From Bacillota bacterium (GTDB lineage Bacteria > Bacillota > UBA4882 > UBA8346): a stretch of 64,000 nucleotides of DNA. The translations under genes were made by a program, and so were the position numbers. The stretch is from assembly GCA_023417475.1 (NCBI GenBank), contig JAEZFP010000022.1:8834-72833 (forward strand), written 5' to 3'. A model generated the notes under the pieces. The model had not been told where the DNA came from, ran no database searches, and was given only the letters and a program-made list of their open reading frames with translations. Below are positions 24,214-32,942 of this stretch, piece after piece (the stretch's first letter is position 1; every line of letters begins with the position of its first letter).

Positions 24214-25977
24214 ATGATCAAAGAACTGATCTTCCACGAGTTTGTCCGGAAAAATGCCTGGAAGTACGCTTTGGGCATCACTATCCTGGTGGCGTCCAGC
24301 TTCACGCAGCTGGTCATCCCCAAGCTGCTGGGCTACATTATCGACTGTTTGAAGCTACGCTCGCTCAGTCAGCACCAGATCGTCTGGATAACCTTGCAGA
24401 TGCTTGGCATATCGGCCGTCCTTTTTTTGCTCAAAAACGGCTGGCGTTATTTGTTGATCGGCCGGGCCCGGGATCTGGAGTGTTTTCTCCGGGCGAAGCT
24501 CTTTGCCCATTTACAAACCTTGCCGGTGCAATTTTACAATAATAAAAAAACCGGCGACCTGATGGCTTACGCCATTAACGACTTAAACGCGGTCCGGCAG
24601 GCCTTCGCCTTCGGACTGGTCTTTCTGATCGACGGAATCATTGTCAATCTGGCCTCGGTGGTGGTGATGGTCAAGACCATTCACCCGGTCTTGACCGCGG
24701 TGGCGCTGGGACCGATCATCCTGGCGGTGGTGGTCATTGTCGGACTGAAGCAACCGATCCGCCAAAACTTCACCAAGGTTCAAGAGTCGTTCGCCAATAT
24801 TTCCGAAAAAACCCAGGAGAATATCACCGGAATCCGGGTGGTCAAAGCCTATGTCCAGGAGGAGGCGGAAATTGCCAAGATCAAAGCCGCCGGCCAACTC
24901 CGGGTCGATGCGCAGCTGGCTTACGTCAAACTCTCGGCGCTGTTGGTGCCGGCGGTCCAAGTCTGTTTTGGCGTCAGTTACACCCTGGTTTTGATCATCG
25001 GCAGCGCTTATGTTGCCAAGGGTGTGATCAGTTTGGGCGATTTCATCGCGTTCAACACCTATCTCGCGTTGTTGTCCGGACCGGTCAACAACACCGGAAA
25101 GCTGGTCGAGGTCTGGCAACGCGCCTTGGCCTCCATGAAGCGGTTGGATGATATCCTGATTACCAAAACCAATATCGTCGACGACCATCCCACCTTTAGC
25201 GAACCGCGTTTGGCGGGCCAGGTCCGGATCAACGACTTGAACTTCACCTACCCCGGGACACGGCGGCGGGCGTTAAAAGAGATCAATATCGAATTGGCCG
25301 CCGGCAAAACGCTGGCGGTGATCGGCAAAACCGGCAGCGGTAAAACCACCCTGATCAATCTGTTATTGCGTCTCTATCCGGTTGAACGGGGCCATATCTT
25401 CCTCGACGGCAAGGATATCAACGATATTCCCATCGCGACCATTCGCGACAATATCGGCTGCGTTCCGCAGGACAACTTTCTCTTCTCCGCTTCGATCAAA
25501 GAGAATATTGAGTTTTTCCGGCCGGAGTATAGTGATGAAGCCATTGAAGAAGCAGCCAAAATGTCCAGCGTCTACGAGAATATCGTCGACTTTCCGGAGG
25601 GCTTCGAAACAGTGGTCGGCGAACGGGGCGTAACCCTCTCCGGCGGTCAAAAGCAACGGATCTCCATCGCCCGGGCGCTGATCAAAGACCCGGCGATCCT
25701 GGTCCTGGACGACAGCCTCTCCGCCGTCGACACTCAAACCGAGGAAGCGATTCTCGGCAATATCAAAGCGGTGCTCAAAGGGCGGACCGGCATCATCATC
25801 GCCCATCGCGTCTCCACCATCAAACATGCCGACGAGATTATCGTCCTGGAGCGCGGCCGGATCGTCGAACGCGGCGCCCATGAAACCCTTCTGTCGCTGC
25901 AGGGTTATTATTATCGCCTTTACCAATCCCAATTGGCCGAAACCAACCTGACGCTGATGGAGGAGACCGCCATATGA
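24214..25977 (+). CDS. Heterodimeric ABC exporter, degenerate-site subunit (BmrC-like)
   Basis: 587 residues: six N-terminal transmembrane helices, then an ATPase domain with Walker A GKTGSGKTT, signature LSGGQKQRISIARAL, Walker B ILVLDDSLSAVD and H-loop IIIAHRVST. The catalytic Glu after Walker B is Asp (DD), the hallmark of the subunit carrying the degenerate site in BmrCD/LmrCD-type exporters. The start is coupled to a LacI operator. Its stop overlaps the partner gene by four bases. Probably exports drugs, lipids or peptides; the cargo is unknown. Confidence 0.92.
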   Translation: MIKELIFHEFVRKNAWKYALGITILVASSFTQLVIPKLLGYIIDCLKLRSLSQHQIVWITLQMLGISAVLFLLKNGWRYLLIGRARDLECFLRAKLFAHLQTLPVQFYNNKKTGDLMAYAINDLNAVRQAFAFGLVFLIDGIIVNLASVVVMVKTIHPVLTAVALGPIILAVVVIVGLKQPIRQNFTKVQESFANISEKTQENITGIRVVKAYVQEEAEIAKIKAAGQLRVDAQLAYVKLSALLVPAVQVCFGVSYTLVLIIGSAYVAKGVISLGDFIAFNTYLALLSGPVNNTGKLVEVWQRALASMKRLDDILITKTNIVDDHPTFSEPRLAGQVRINDLNFTYPGTRRRALKEINIELAAGKTLAVIGKTGSGKTTLINLLLRLYPVERGHIFLDGKDINDIPIATIRDNIGCVPQDNFLFSASIKENIEFFRPEYSDEAIEEAAKMSSVYENIVDFPEGFETVVGERGVTLSGGQKQRISIARALIKDPAILVLDDSLSAVDTQTEEAILGNIKAVLKGRTGIIIAHRVSTIKHADEIIVLERGRIVERGAHETLLSLQGYYYRLYQSQLAETNLTLMEETAI

Positions 25978-27710
25978 AAACCACAGCCAACCGTCAATTC
26001 TTGCGGATTTTAACCTATTTCAAACCGTACTGGCATCTGGTGGCGCTCAGCGCGCTGTACGCTTTGTTGATCAATGCGGCGGAATTGGCAAACCCCTATA
26101 TCATGAAGCTCGCCATCGATGATTACATCAGCGGCGGCAACCCGCATTTAAGCATTGAACTATTGGGCTTTTTTTACCTGGCGGCGGTCATCACCGGCGC
26201 AGTCTTTAATTACAGCCAGACCTACCTGCTCAACGCGCTGGTCCAGAAGATCATGCTCAACATCCGGGTGCAATTGTTCGCCCATATTCAGAAGATGCCG
26301 CTTCGTTTTTTTGACCGCAACTCGTCCGGTCGTCTGCTGACCCGGGTTACCAACGATGTCGAGGCTTTGAACGAGATGTATTCCGGCGTGTTAATCGCTT
26401 TTTTCAAAGACTTTTTTATGTTGGCCGGGATTGTGATTGTGATGATCCGGATGAATTTCAAACTGGCGTTGGTCAGCTTTGCGGTGCTGCCGATTATCGT
26501 GGTCGTCACCTATCTCTATAACATTAAGGCCCGGTGGAACTTCAAACGGGTGCGGCATCTCATCGCGCAGATCAACGGTTTTTTCGCTGAAAATATCGCC
26601 GGGATGAAACTGGTCCAGATCTTTCACCGCGAATCCGAGAAATTCGCGGAGTTCTCCAAGTTAAACAAAGAATATAACAAGGCCAGTTTGTTCGAGGTGG
26701 TACTGACGGCGGTCTTCAAACCCTCCGCCGAACTGATCAACTCCCTCGCCATTTCCATTCTGATCTGGTACTGCACGCCGGGCATCTTCGGCTCCACGCT
26801 GGAGATCGGCGTCTTATTCGCCTTTATCACGTACGTGAAGAAATTCTTCTCGCCCATCAATGATCTGGCCGACAAATACAACGTGATTATGGCGGGCAGC
26901 GTGGCGGCGGACCGGATCTTCGAGTTGCTCGATACCCAAGCGGGCAAGGAGGATCTGGAAGCCGGCCTGGATTTAAAGGAGCTTCGCGGCGCCATCGAAT
27001 TTCGCAATGTCTGGTTCTCCTATAACGACCGCGACTGGGTTTTGAAGGACGTCAGTTTCCGGGTGAACCCCGGCGAAACGGTCGCTTTTGTCGGACCGAC
27101 CGGGTCCGGCAAGTCGACCATCATCAATCTGATCGGCCGTTTTTATGAGATCCAAAAAGGCGAAATCCTGCTGGACGGGGTCAATATCAAGGAGATCAAA
27201 CTTTCGGTCTTGCGCCGGTTGATTGCCGTGGTGATGCAGGATGTCTTTCTCTTTTCGGGGGATATCCGCTCCAATATCTGCTTGAACAATCAGGAGATCG
27301 CCGATGCCGAGGTGATGAAAGCCGCCCGCTATGTCAACGCCGCCGAATTTATCGAAGGACTGCCCCAGCAATACCGGGAAGAGGTGAAGGAACGGGGTTG
27401 CACCCTGTCCGCCGGTCAACGGCAGTTACTCTCCTTTGCCCGGGCGATTGTTTTCAACCCGGCCATCCTGGTCCTGGATGAAGCGACCGCCAATATTGAC
27501 ACTGAGACCGAACTGATTATCCAAGACTCATTGAAAAAGGTCTCCCAGGGCCGGACGACCTTGGTCATCGCCCACCGGCTGTCGACTATCAAAGACGCCG
27601 ATACGATCATCGTGATTCATAAAGGCCGCATCCGCGAGATGGGTAATCACGGGCAATTGCTGGAGCAAGGCGGAATTTATAAAGGGCTGTACGATATGCA
27701 GTTTGCGTAA
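25974..27710 (+). CDS. Heterodimeric ABC exporter, catalytic subunit (BmrD-like)
   Basis: 578 residues with the same layout as the upstream subunit. Walker A GPTGSGKST, altered signature LSAGQRQLLSFARA and complete Walker B ILVLDEATANID with the catalytic Glu. The altered LSAGQ signature faces the degenerate site and the canonical residues form the active site, so the pair is a matched heterodimer. The ATGA overlap indicates 1:1 translation. No clear terminator follows. Confidence 0.92.
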   Translation: MKTTANRQFLRILTYFKPYWHLVALSALYALLINAAELANPYIMKLAIDDYISGGNPHLSIELLGFFYLAAVITGAVFNYSQTYLLNALVQKIMLNIRVQLFAHIQKMPLRFFDRNSSGRLLTRVTNDVEALNEMYSGVLIAFFKDFFMLAGIVIVMIRMNFKLALVSFAVLPIIVVVTYLYNIKARWNFKRVRHLIAQINGFFAENIAGMKLVQIFHRESEKFAEFSKLNKEYNKASLFEVVLTAVFKPSAELINSLAISILIWYCTPGIFGSTLEIGVLFAFITYVKKFFSPINDLADKYNVIMAGSVAADRIFELLDTQAGKEDLEAGLDLKELRGAIEFRNVWFSYNDRDWVLKDVSFRVNPGETVAFVGPTGSGKSTIINLIGRFYEIQKGEILLDGVNIKEIKLSVLRRLIAVVMQDVFLFSGDIRSNICLNNQEIADAEVMKAARYVNAAEFIEGLPQQYREEVKERGCTLSAGQRQLLSFARAIVFNPAILVLDEATANIDTETELIIQDSLKKVSQGRTTLVIAHRLSTIKDADTIIVIHKGRIREMGNHGQLLEQGGIYKGLYDMQFA

Positions 27711-27789
27711 AGAGGTAGCGCCCCCTCAATTTCTTCCTTAGCGCATCCTTAAAACAGCTTGAACGAATGTTTAATAATAATCGACTATA

Positions 27790-28560
27790 ATGAAGGCACA
27801 ACCGAATTTTATTAAGGGGGTGCCTCTCATTTTAAAAGCCGATCTTCATATCCATAGCATCTGCCGGAAACGTTTGAGTTACTGCCCGTTCTTATACGAC
27901 TCGGTCCAAACGGTGAACGCCATTCTTCAACGGGCGCTTGACTCCGAAATTCGCATTTTGGCCATCACCGATCACGATACCCTGGCCGGATACCGTAAAG
28001 CCAAACGGATCGTCGAATCTTACGGTTTGGACCTGCTGTTGATCCCGGGCTGCGAAATATCCTCGGCCGAAGGACACATCCTGGCTTACCAGATTGAAAC
28101 CGAGATCCCCAAAGGCTTATCGGCCAAAGAAACCGTCGCCCGCATTCACGACCAGGGCGGCTACGCCGTGGCGGCCCATCCCTATTTTGTCGGGTCGTTA
28201 AAAGACCGCGTCTTTGATCTGGACTTGGACGCTTTCGAAGGCTTCAACTCCACCGTCTGCATTGTCTCCAATATTAAAAGCATCGACGCGGCCCGCCGCA
28301 TGGGACTCCCCTACCTCGCCAACAGCGACGCCCACCAGGTGGAAGAGATCGGCCGAAGTTATACCCTGTTTCCCGATGAGACCCACAACGCCGCCGACCT
28401 CTTCCGGCAGCTGCGCGCGGGGGAATATGTCACCTGTTTCACCCGTTCCGACAGTCTCCAAATGATCAAACGTCATCTTTACCGCAATCTGCAAATCCAA
28501 TTCCAGCCCAATCTGCGACCCGGCCGGAGCGAGGTCGAGAGCTTTGCAACGTTAAACTAA
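27790..28560 (+). CDS. PHP-domain phosphoesterase
   Basis: PHP-family metal-dependent phosphoesterase: ADLHIHS near the N-terminus, ITDHDTLAGY, IPGCEISS, AAHPYF and NSDAHQVEEIG supply the metal ligands. Substrate unknown; members cleave nucleoside or oligoribonucleotide phosphates. The start is uncertain: the ATG at 27790 is part of a TATAATG that looks like a -10 box, while a strong GGGGG ribosome site precedes ATT at 27829 and a GTG at 27820. The true protein may therefore be about 243 residues. It ends in a 4-bp convergent overlap with the Nudix gene. Confidence 0.82.
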   Translation: MKAQPNFIKGVPLILKADLHIHSICRKRLSYCPFLYDSVQTVNAILQRALDSEIRILAITDHDTLAGYRKAKRIVESYGLDLLLIPGCEISSAEGHILAYQIETEIPKGLSAKETVARIHDQGGYAVAAHPYFVGSLKDRVFDLDLDAFEGFNSTVCIVSNIKSIDAARRMGLPYLANSDAHQVEEIGRSYTLFPDETHNAADLFRQLRAGEYVTCFTRSDSLQMIKRHLYRNLQIQFQPNLRPGRSEVESFATLN

Positions 28561-29144
28561 GCTTCCCTGGGACCGGCTAACGGAATTCCAGTCGCCACTC
28601 CGGCGGCGTAACAACGAATAATGTGCTCATCGGCTATAAAAGCCAGCTCCGGAAAAGGGCCGCTTAGCGGAAACCACCCCAAGGCTTCAATATCGTCGCC
28701 GGCCCGCAAGGTTCCGCCATAAGGCCGCCCCAGGAAAACCGGAACGATTGTGTGCAAGTTGGGGGCTAAAAAATTGGAACAGACGTTCAGCGTCGCCACC
28801 AACTCAATTGCCAGGCCGGTCTCTTCCGCCACTTCCCGTCGCGCCGCCGTCAGGATATCCTCGTCCCATTCCACGAAACCGCCGGGCAGACCCCATTTCC
28901 CCGCCTCAAAGCTACCCGGTCCCCGTTTCCCCAGCAAGACGCGCCCCTCCTCCACAATCAACACCGTCACCCCCGGGCTGGGATTCCGGTAATAGACAAA
29001 CCCGCAGACCGGACAGACCGGTCGCACTCGCCCACTGCTCTCGCGCCGCTCCAACCGGTTGCCGCAACACGGACAAAACCGGTAACCATCCTGCGCCGCC
29101 GCTTCCGTAACCGGATAACTGCAAAAGACTTGTTTTGTGTTCAT
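28557..29144 (-). CDS. Nudix hydrolase with N-terminal zinc ribbon
   Basis: 195 residues: a four-cysteine zinc ribbon (CPCC..CPVC, about residues 22-47) and a Nudix domain with the box GGFVEWDEDILTAARREVAE followed by ETGL. This arrangement resembles NudC/NADH-pyrophosphatase-like or ADP-ribose hydrolases; the substrate is not assigned. The ATG at 29144 has AGGTGA upstream. The longer ORF to 29324 would read into a dispersed repeat and is rejected. Confidence 0.88.
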   Translation of the reverse strand: MNTKQVFCSYPVTEAAAQDGYRFCPCCGNRLERRESSGRVRPVCPVCGFVYYRNPSPGVTVLIVEEGRVLLGKRGPGSFEAGKWGLPGGFVEWDEDILTAARREVAEETGLAIELVATLNVCSNFLAPNLHTIVPVFLGRPYGGTLRAGDDIEALGWFPLSGPFPELAFIADEHIIRCYAAGVATGIPLAGPREA

Positions 29145-29182
29145 TGGTATCACCTGCTGAAAAATAATATTAAGGCATGGAA

Positions 29183-29440
29183 AGCTTCTGTCCGCCCAGA
29201 CCTGAAGGTCAGGGCTACGATTAAAATCGGTCTCAAGCCCTTCCGGGCTGGGGGTGCTTCGAAGCCCGACTGCGATCCTTTTGTCCTTTAAAAGGACAAC
29301 CGCAATACTTCGTTGCCTATTCAATCTTTTGTAGAGTTCAAAGCCTAGTGGTTACCCTTTAAAGGGCGAGGGATCGCAGTTAGACTAATTTTTCATCCTT
29401 TCGCTTCCCCCGGCAAATCAGCGTGGGCGACTACCCAGAA
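29183..29440. repeat. Dispersed structured repeat, copy 1
   Basis: About 80 bp (29183-29262) match 57812-57894: GCTTCTGTCC, CCCAGACCT.AAGGTCAGGGCT, CGGTCTCAAGCCCTTCCGGGCTGGG. The unit folds with a CCCAG/CTGGG outer stem enclosing GACCT/AGGTC and AGCCC/GGGCT hairpins. A weaker shared tail (TTTCAT..CCTTTCGCTT to GGGCGACTAC) ends near 29440. No gene is seen in this gap of ~550 bp besides this and the hairpin at 29582. Confidence 0.65.
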
Positions 29441-29581
29441 AAACCAAACAAACCTAGTAACTTCAATTTAAATCGGTCTCAATCAACAGCAATCTTTACC
29501 CTGGCCGGCGCTCCAACCCGAACTGACGCCGGGTGGAGCCTTGCGGGACTACTTATCTCCTTGAGTAGCAATCGCGTCGTC

Positions 29582-29683
29582 AAAAGGGATAGAGTGCAAG
29601 GCGCGACCGAGCGAGGACTGGAAGCGTACCGGATGTACGCTGAAGCCCGGAGCGACCTAGCAACGCAGCAATCTATCCCTTTT
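29582..29683. repeat. Long imperfect palindrome in the CorA 3' region
   Basis: A 12-bp perfect outer stem (AAAAGGGATAGA, 29582-29593, with 29672-29683) continues inward through TGC/GCA after one mismatch and holds an inner GCGTAC/GTACGC hairpin (about 29613-29630). The element ends 10 bp from the CorA stop codon. It may be a mobile hairpin repeat or a 3'-UTR/terminator structure. Confidence 0.6.
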
Positions 29684-29693
29684 CACGGCGCCT

Positions 29694-30641
29694 TCAAAAC
29701 CACTTCTTCCGCTTAAAATACCAGAGCAACCCGGCCACCGTGCCCCCCATCAGCCCCCAGAGCAAACCCAATCCATGCGGCCAACCCAACTCCGGGATCT
29801 TAAAATTCATCCCGTAATACCCCACAATCAGCGTTAGCGGCAACATAATCGTAGAAACGATCGTCAAAGTCTTCATAATCTCATTCATCCGGTTGGAGAT
29901 GGCGCTCAAATAAATCTCCTGGGCTCCGGCGATAATATCCCGTTGCGTCTCGCAAAGTTCCTGCAACCGGATCAATTGGTCATAGAGCAAGCTCATAAAC
30001 GGCAACGCCTCCTGATCCACAAAAGGATTCTCGCGGCGCGACAATTGGCCCAACACTTCCCGCATCGGCACCATCGCTTTGCGCATGGCGATCAGATCGC
30101 GTTTCAAACTAAAGATCTCGTTCAACAAACTTTGGTCGGGTTTGGGAAAAATCCGGTCTTCAATGGTTTCGGTCAGGTCGGCAATCTGGTCTAAAACCAC
30201 AAAACCTTTGCCAATCAACGGCACCGCGATATGATAAAACAAAACGTCCGATCCTTGCCGGAAAAACCGGGGCGGCGGGTCGGTTTTGACGACTTCGATT
30301 GCTTCCACCGGCCGCAAATGAATGGTGATCAAATAACGGTTCCCCAGGATAAAATGACAAGGATTCAGTTCGACCGCGCCCGCTTCATTGGAATGAATCT
30401 CTTGCAACAGCAGATGGAGATAATCTTCAAACTCGTCCAAAAACGCCCGGGGTTGGGGGGTGAAGATCCGTTCGATGGTCAGCGGATGAAACAGTTGGAG
30501 CTGCTCCAGCGCCGCGCGGACCTCCGTCGCGTCGCCGTCCAGGTCGAGCCAGAGAACGGTCTCGGGATCGGCTCGTAAACGGTTGAAAGATTTTTGGTCA
30601 GTTTGCGTTATCCCCGCTTGAGCCTGCCAGGTTATCAGCAT
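29694..30641 (-). CDS. corA: CorA-family magnesium/cobalt channel
   Basis: 315 residues: a large cytoplasmic N-terminal domain with a long helix (SLKRDLIAMRKAMVPMREVL), then two C-terminal transmembrane helices with the signature YGMNF between them and a basic tail (FKRKKWF). The pentameric channel imports Mg2+ or Co2+. The ATG at 30641 has GGAGAAGG upstream; the longer start at 30689 lacks support. Its 3' end abuts the palindrome at 29582-29683. Confidence 0.92.
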   Translation of the reverse strand: MLITWQAQAGITQTDQKSFNRLRADPETVLWLDLDGDATEVRAALEQLQLFHPLTIERIFTPQPRAFLDEFEDYLHLLLQEIHSNEAGAVELNPCHFILGNRYLITIHLRPVEAIEVVKTDPPPRFFRQGSDVLFYHIAVPLIGKGFVVLDQIADLTETIEDRIFPKPDQSLLNEIFSLKRDLIAMRKAMVPMREVLGQLSRRENPFVDQEALPFMSLLYDQLIRLQELCETQRDIIAGAQEIYLSAISNRMNEIMKTLTIVSTIMLPLTLIVGYYGMNFKIPELGWPHGLGLLWGLMGGTVAGLLWYFKRKKWF

Positions 30642-30707
30642 TTTTCCTTCTCCTCGGGCGTTCCGCCCTACAGTGTTAATAAATGACACAGTATGTTACC
30701 TCAGTAT

Positions 30708-31535
30708 CTACTTCAATTCCCGTTGCTTCTCCCGCTCCAACTGCTTGACGCTTTTCGCCGGGGTCGGTAAATCCTCCGGCATGGTACCGCCAAGCTCTTT
30801 AATGGTCTGCCGTACTTTGGAGCCAACTTCATGATGTGTTACATTTGCCTTCTGTTTCACCTGAACATTGTCTCGCCTAAGTTTCTCCTCGGTTTGGGTC
30901 GCACGAAAGAGATTGGCCGCCAGTTCGGTGCTGCCCATATGGTCGAGAATTTCCTGGCCTTGGTGCAACCCTTTGCGTTGGTGAATCTCTTTGGCTTTCA
31001 GCCCACCGTACAGCCCCATGTAACCGTAGTTTTGGAAAGTGGCATAATCAATAGCGGTTGCGACTCCGGCGTCTTTGGCCGCAGCCACCAACTTTTTATT
31101 ATGCTCCTTCAATTCATTGCGAATTGCCAGCCGTTTGCTGTTTTCATCGAGTTGTTCAAAGTTGTCAACCAGTTCTTGTTTGCGGGTTTGGACGGCAAAG
31201 TAGGTCTGTCCAAGCGCAACCACTTCTTTCCGGGGATCGGCGTTTTGGACTATCAAATAACAAGCGTAACGGGAAAGCATCATATCTTGGATCTCGCGTT
31301 CCGTTCCCGAGCCGATCTCAACCATTTTCCCGACGTCGGCAAAATGTTCAGAAACATCGATATTACTATTTTTGCAGGCTTCTTTGGCCTTTTCAATTAC
31401 ATTGACAAAGTTGTCCCACTTGTTATACTCCAATACTTTTTGGAGATCGCGCGCCAACCAGTATTCCATTCCATAGTCATTTAGGTTTTTGATGCTTTCA
31501 AAAAGCTTTACCCCGTAACTGGTTATTTCATTCAC
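30708..31535 (-). CDS. dinD: DNA-damage-inducible protein D (DinD-like)
   Basis: About 275 residues. The N-terminal BRO-like segment (YWLARDLQKVLEYNKWDNF), the DinD core (EIQDMMLSRYACYLIVQNAD, YFAVQTRKQE) and a charged C-terminus match the DinD family. In E. coli DinD is SOS-induced and affects RecA filaments. The GTG at 31535 follows GAGGAGGG; the ORF to 31646 has no ribosome site. I see no clear LexA box upstream. It lies 66 bp upstream of corA in the same direction. Confidence 0.88.
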   Translation of the reverse strand: MNEITSYGVKLFESIKNLNDYGMEYWLARDLQKVLEYNKWDNFVNVIEKAKEACKNSNIDVSEHFADVGKMVEIGSGTEREIQDMMLSRYACYLIVQNADPRKEVVALGQTYFAVQTRKQELVDNFEQLDENSKRLAIRNELKEHNKKLVAAAKDAGVATAIDYATFQNYGYMGLYGGLKAKEIHQRKGLHQGQEILDHMGSTELAANLFRATQTEEKLRRDNVQVKQKANVTHHEVGSKVRQTIKELGGTMPEDLPTPAKSVKQLEREKQRELK

Positions 31536-31767
31536 TTTTAACCCTCCTCTAAACCTCAATTCATCAACAACTCGTCGATCAAAGGTCGATATTTTCATAG
31601 GGTACGAGTCTATTGTAACATTATCATGGCATCCAAAAATTAACATGTCAAGGTTTTCTTCCGTTATGTTTTAATACGGTTTCATAACCATCGCGACTTT
31701 TCCACATAAAATTAATCAATACTACTCCATTTTCGTTGGTTTTTTGATTTTTCTCTCCAAAAACTCC

Positions 31768-31968
31768 TTATCACTCTGACAAAAATATTTATCAATGGCA
31801 AAAAAATAATTCTCCATCATGCAAAAATATTTCTTCACCGCAATTAAATATTTATTGCCATTGAAAAAACATTTATTCACCTGACAAAAATATTTATCCA
31901 CCTTGCTTAATCATTTATTGCCTTTACTTAAATATTTATTGCCTTAAATTAGCTATTTTTTCATCTGT
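31768..31968. repeat. AT-rich 21-bp tandem array
   Basis: About ten units repeat every 21 bp (one step is 22 bp). The anchor TTTATTGCC / TTTATTCACC / TTTATCCACC recurs at 31830, 31851, 31872, 31893, 31914 and 31935. Several anchors differ from the DnaA box TTATNCACA by one base. The minus strand can be read as degenerate seven-residue repeats (VDKYFCQ-like) but with an in-frame stop and no start. The rest of the gap 31536-32098 holds only the terminator at 32012-32066. Confidence 0.75.
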
Positions 31969-32011
31969 TTTTATAATTTACCGCGACTTGATTGCAAACC
32001 GAGTAACTCAT

Positions 32012-32066
32012 AACAAAAATCGGCTAAGCCCGGACCGTATTTTGTCCCGCTTAACCGATTTTTGTT
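32012..32066 (-). terminator. Terminator of the hexuronate operon
   Basis: AACAAAAATCGG (32012-32023) pairs with CCGATTTTTGTT (32055-32066), extended by TAAGC/GCTTA and an inner GGAC/GTCC hairpin. T-runs occur in both directions. It lies 33 bp after the last operon stop codon. Confidence 0.75.
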
Positions 32067-32098
32067 AGAAACAAACATCCCAAATGGGTGTTAAAATA

Positions 32099-32872
32099 TT
32101 AAAACCCGTAGGCAATCGCGCCGCCGTCGACCGCGAAATCCTGGCCGGTGACATATTTTCCGGCATTGCTGACCAGATACAAAATCATATTCGCGACGTC
32201 CTGCATCTCGCCGAACCGGTGCAACGGCATCCGGTTGAGGATCTTCGCCCGGCGCGCCTCGTCCATCACCTGAATCGCCATGGCCGAGGGGAACCAGCCC
32301 GGCGCCACCGAGTTGACCAGAATGTTGTCATGCGCCCACTCAATGGCCAACCCTCGGGTGATCCCCAACACCGCCGACTTGGAGGAGCAGTAGGGGACGA
32401 CTTCCGAAAAACCGAAATGTCCGGCCATCGAGGAGATGTTGACAATCCGGCCGACGGATTTGGACTGCTTTAAATAGGGGTAAAGAAGCTGCGAGAGTTG
32501 AAAGACCGCGTCCACATTAACCGTATGGATCTTATCCCAGAGCTCGGTCGGGAAAATCTCCGCCCGGGTTTTATGGGTCATTCCGGCGTTATTTACCAGA
32601 AAGTCGATTCCGCCGTCGGCGGCGGCGATCTCTGCCACAATCCGCTCCACCGCGCTCCGGTCGGTGATGTCCGCTTGAATCCGGACGATATTGTCATGCC
32701 GGGCGGCGCTGTCGGTGGTAACCGTCAGGCTTAAATCATAAACTTTCGCGCCGGCGTCGGCCAATAAAGTCGCCGTGGCGAGTCCCAAACCGCTGGAAGC
32801 GCCGGTCACAATGCCGACCCGGCCTTCCAGCGAAAAAATTTTTTCTAAGGTCTTGCTGATACTCGTTGTCAT
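32099..32872 (-). CDS. SDR-family oxidoreductase (KduD/gluconate dehydrogenase-like)
   Basis: About 257 residues. Classical SDR features: TGASSGLG cofactor loop (about residue 23), NNAG, catalytic Ser in NISSMAGHFG and YCSSK (Tyr-x3-Lys), and the C-terminal VTGQDFAVDGG. The ATG at 32872 follows GGAGG by seven bases. Last gene of the hexuronate operon; a sugar-acid keto/hydroxy oxidoreductase is likely, but the exact substrate is not determined. Confidence 0.88.
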   Translation of the reverse strand: MTTSISKTLEKIFSLEGRVGIVTGASSGLGLATATLLADAGAKVYDLSLTVTTDSAARHDNIVRIQADITDRSAVERIVAEIAAADGGIDFLVNNAGMTHKTRAEIFPTELWDKIHTVNVDAVFQLSQLLYPYLKQSKSVGRIVNISSMAGHFGFSEVVPYCSSKSAVLGITRGLAIEWAHDNILVNSVAPGWFPSAMAIQVMDEARRAKILNRMPLHRFGEMQDVANMILYLVSNAGKYVTGQDFAVDGGAIAYGF

Positions 32873-32942
32873 CGAAAATCCTCCTATGTGGGTCGCCCCA
32901 ACTTTCCTGATGGTAAGGCCATCTTGCGTTCCGCTTTGTTCA

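Noticed and set aside
26391..26627. Minus-strand ORF within the ABC exporter
   Set aside because: Antisense shadow of a clearly conserved transmembrane region.
29423..29716. 97-residue plus-strand ORF near corA
   Set aside because: It lies over two repeat elements, has no ribosome site and no recognisable sequence.
30642..30689. Upstream start of CorA
   Set aside because: No ribosome site there, whereas GGAGAAGG precedes the ATG at 30641.
31768..31968. CRISPR array or small gene on the minus strand
   Set aside because: No spacers; the heptad reading frame has an in-frame TGA and no start or ribosome site.
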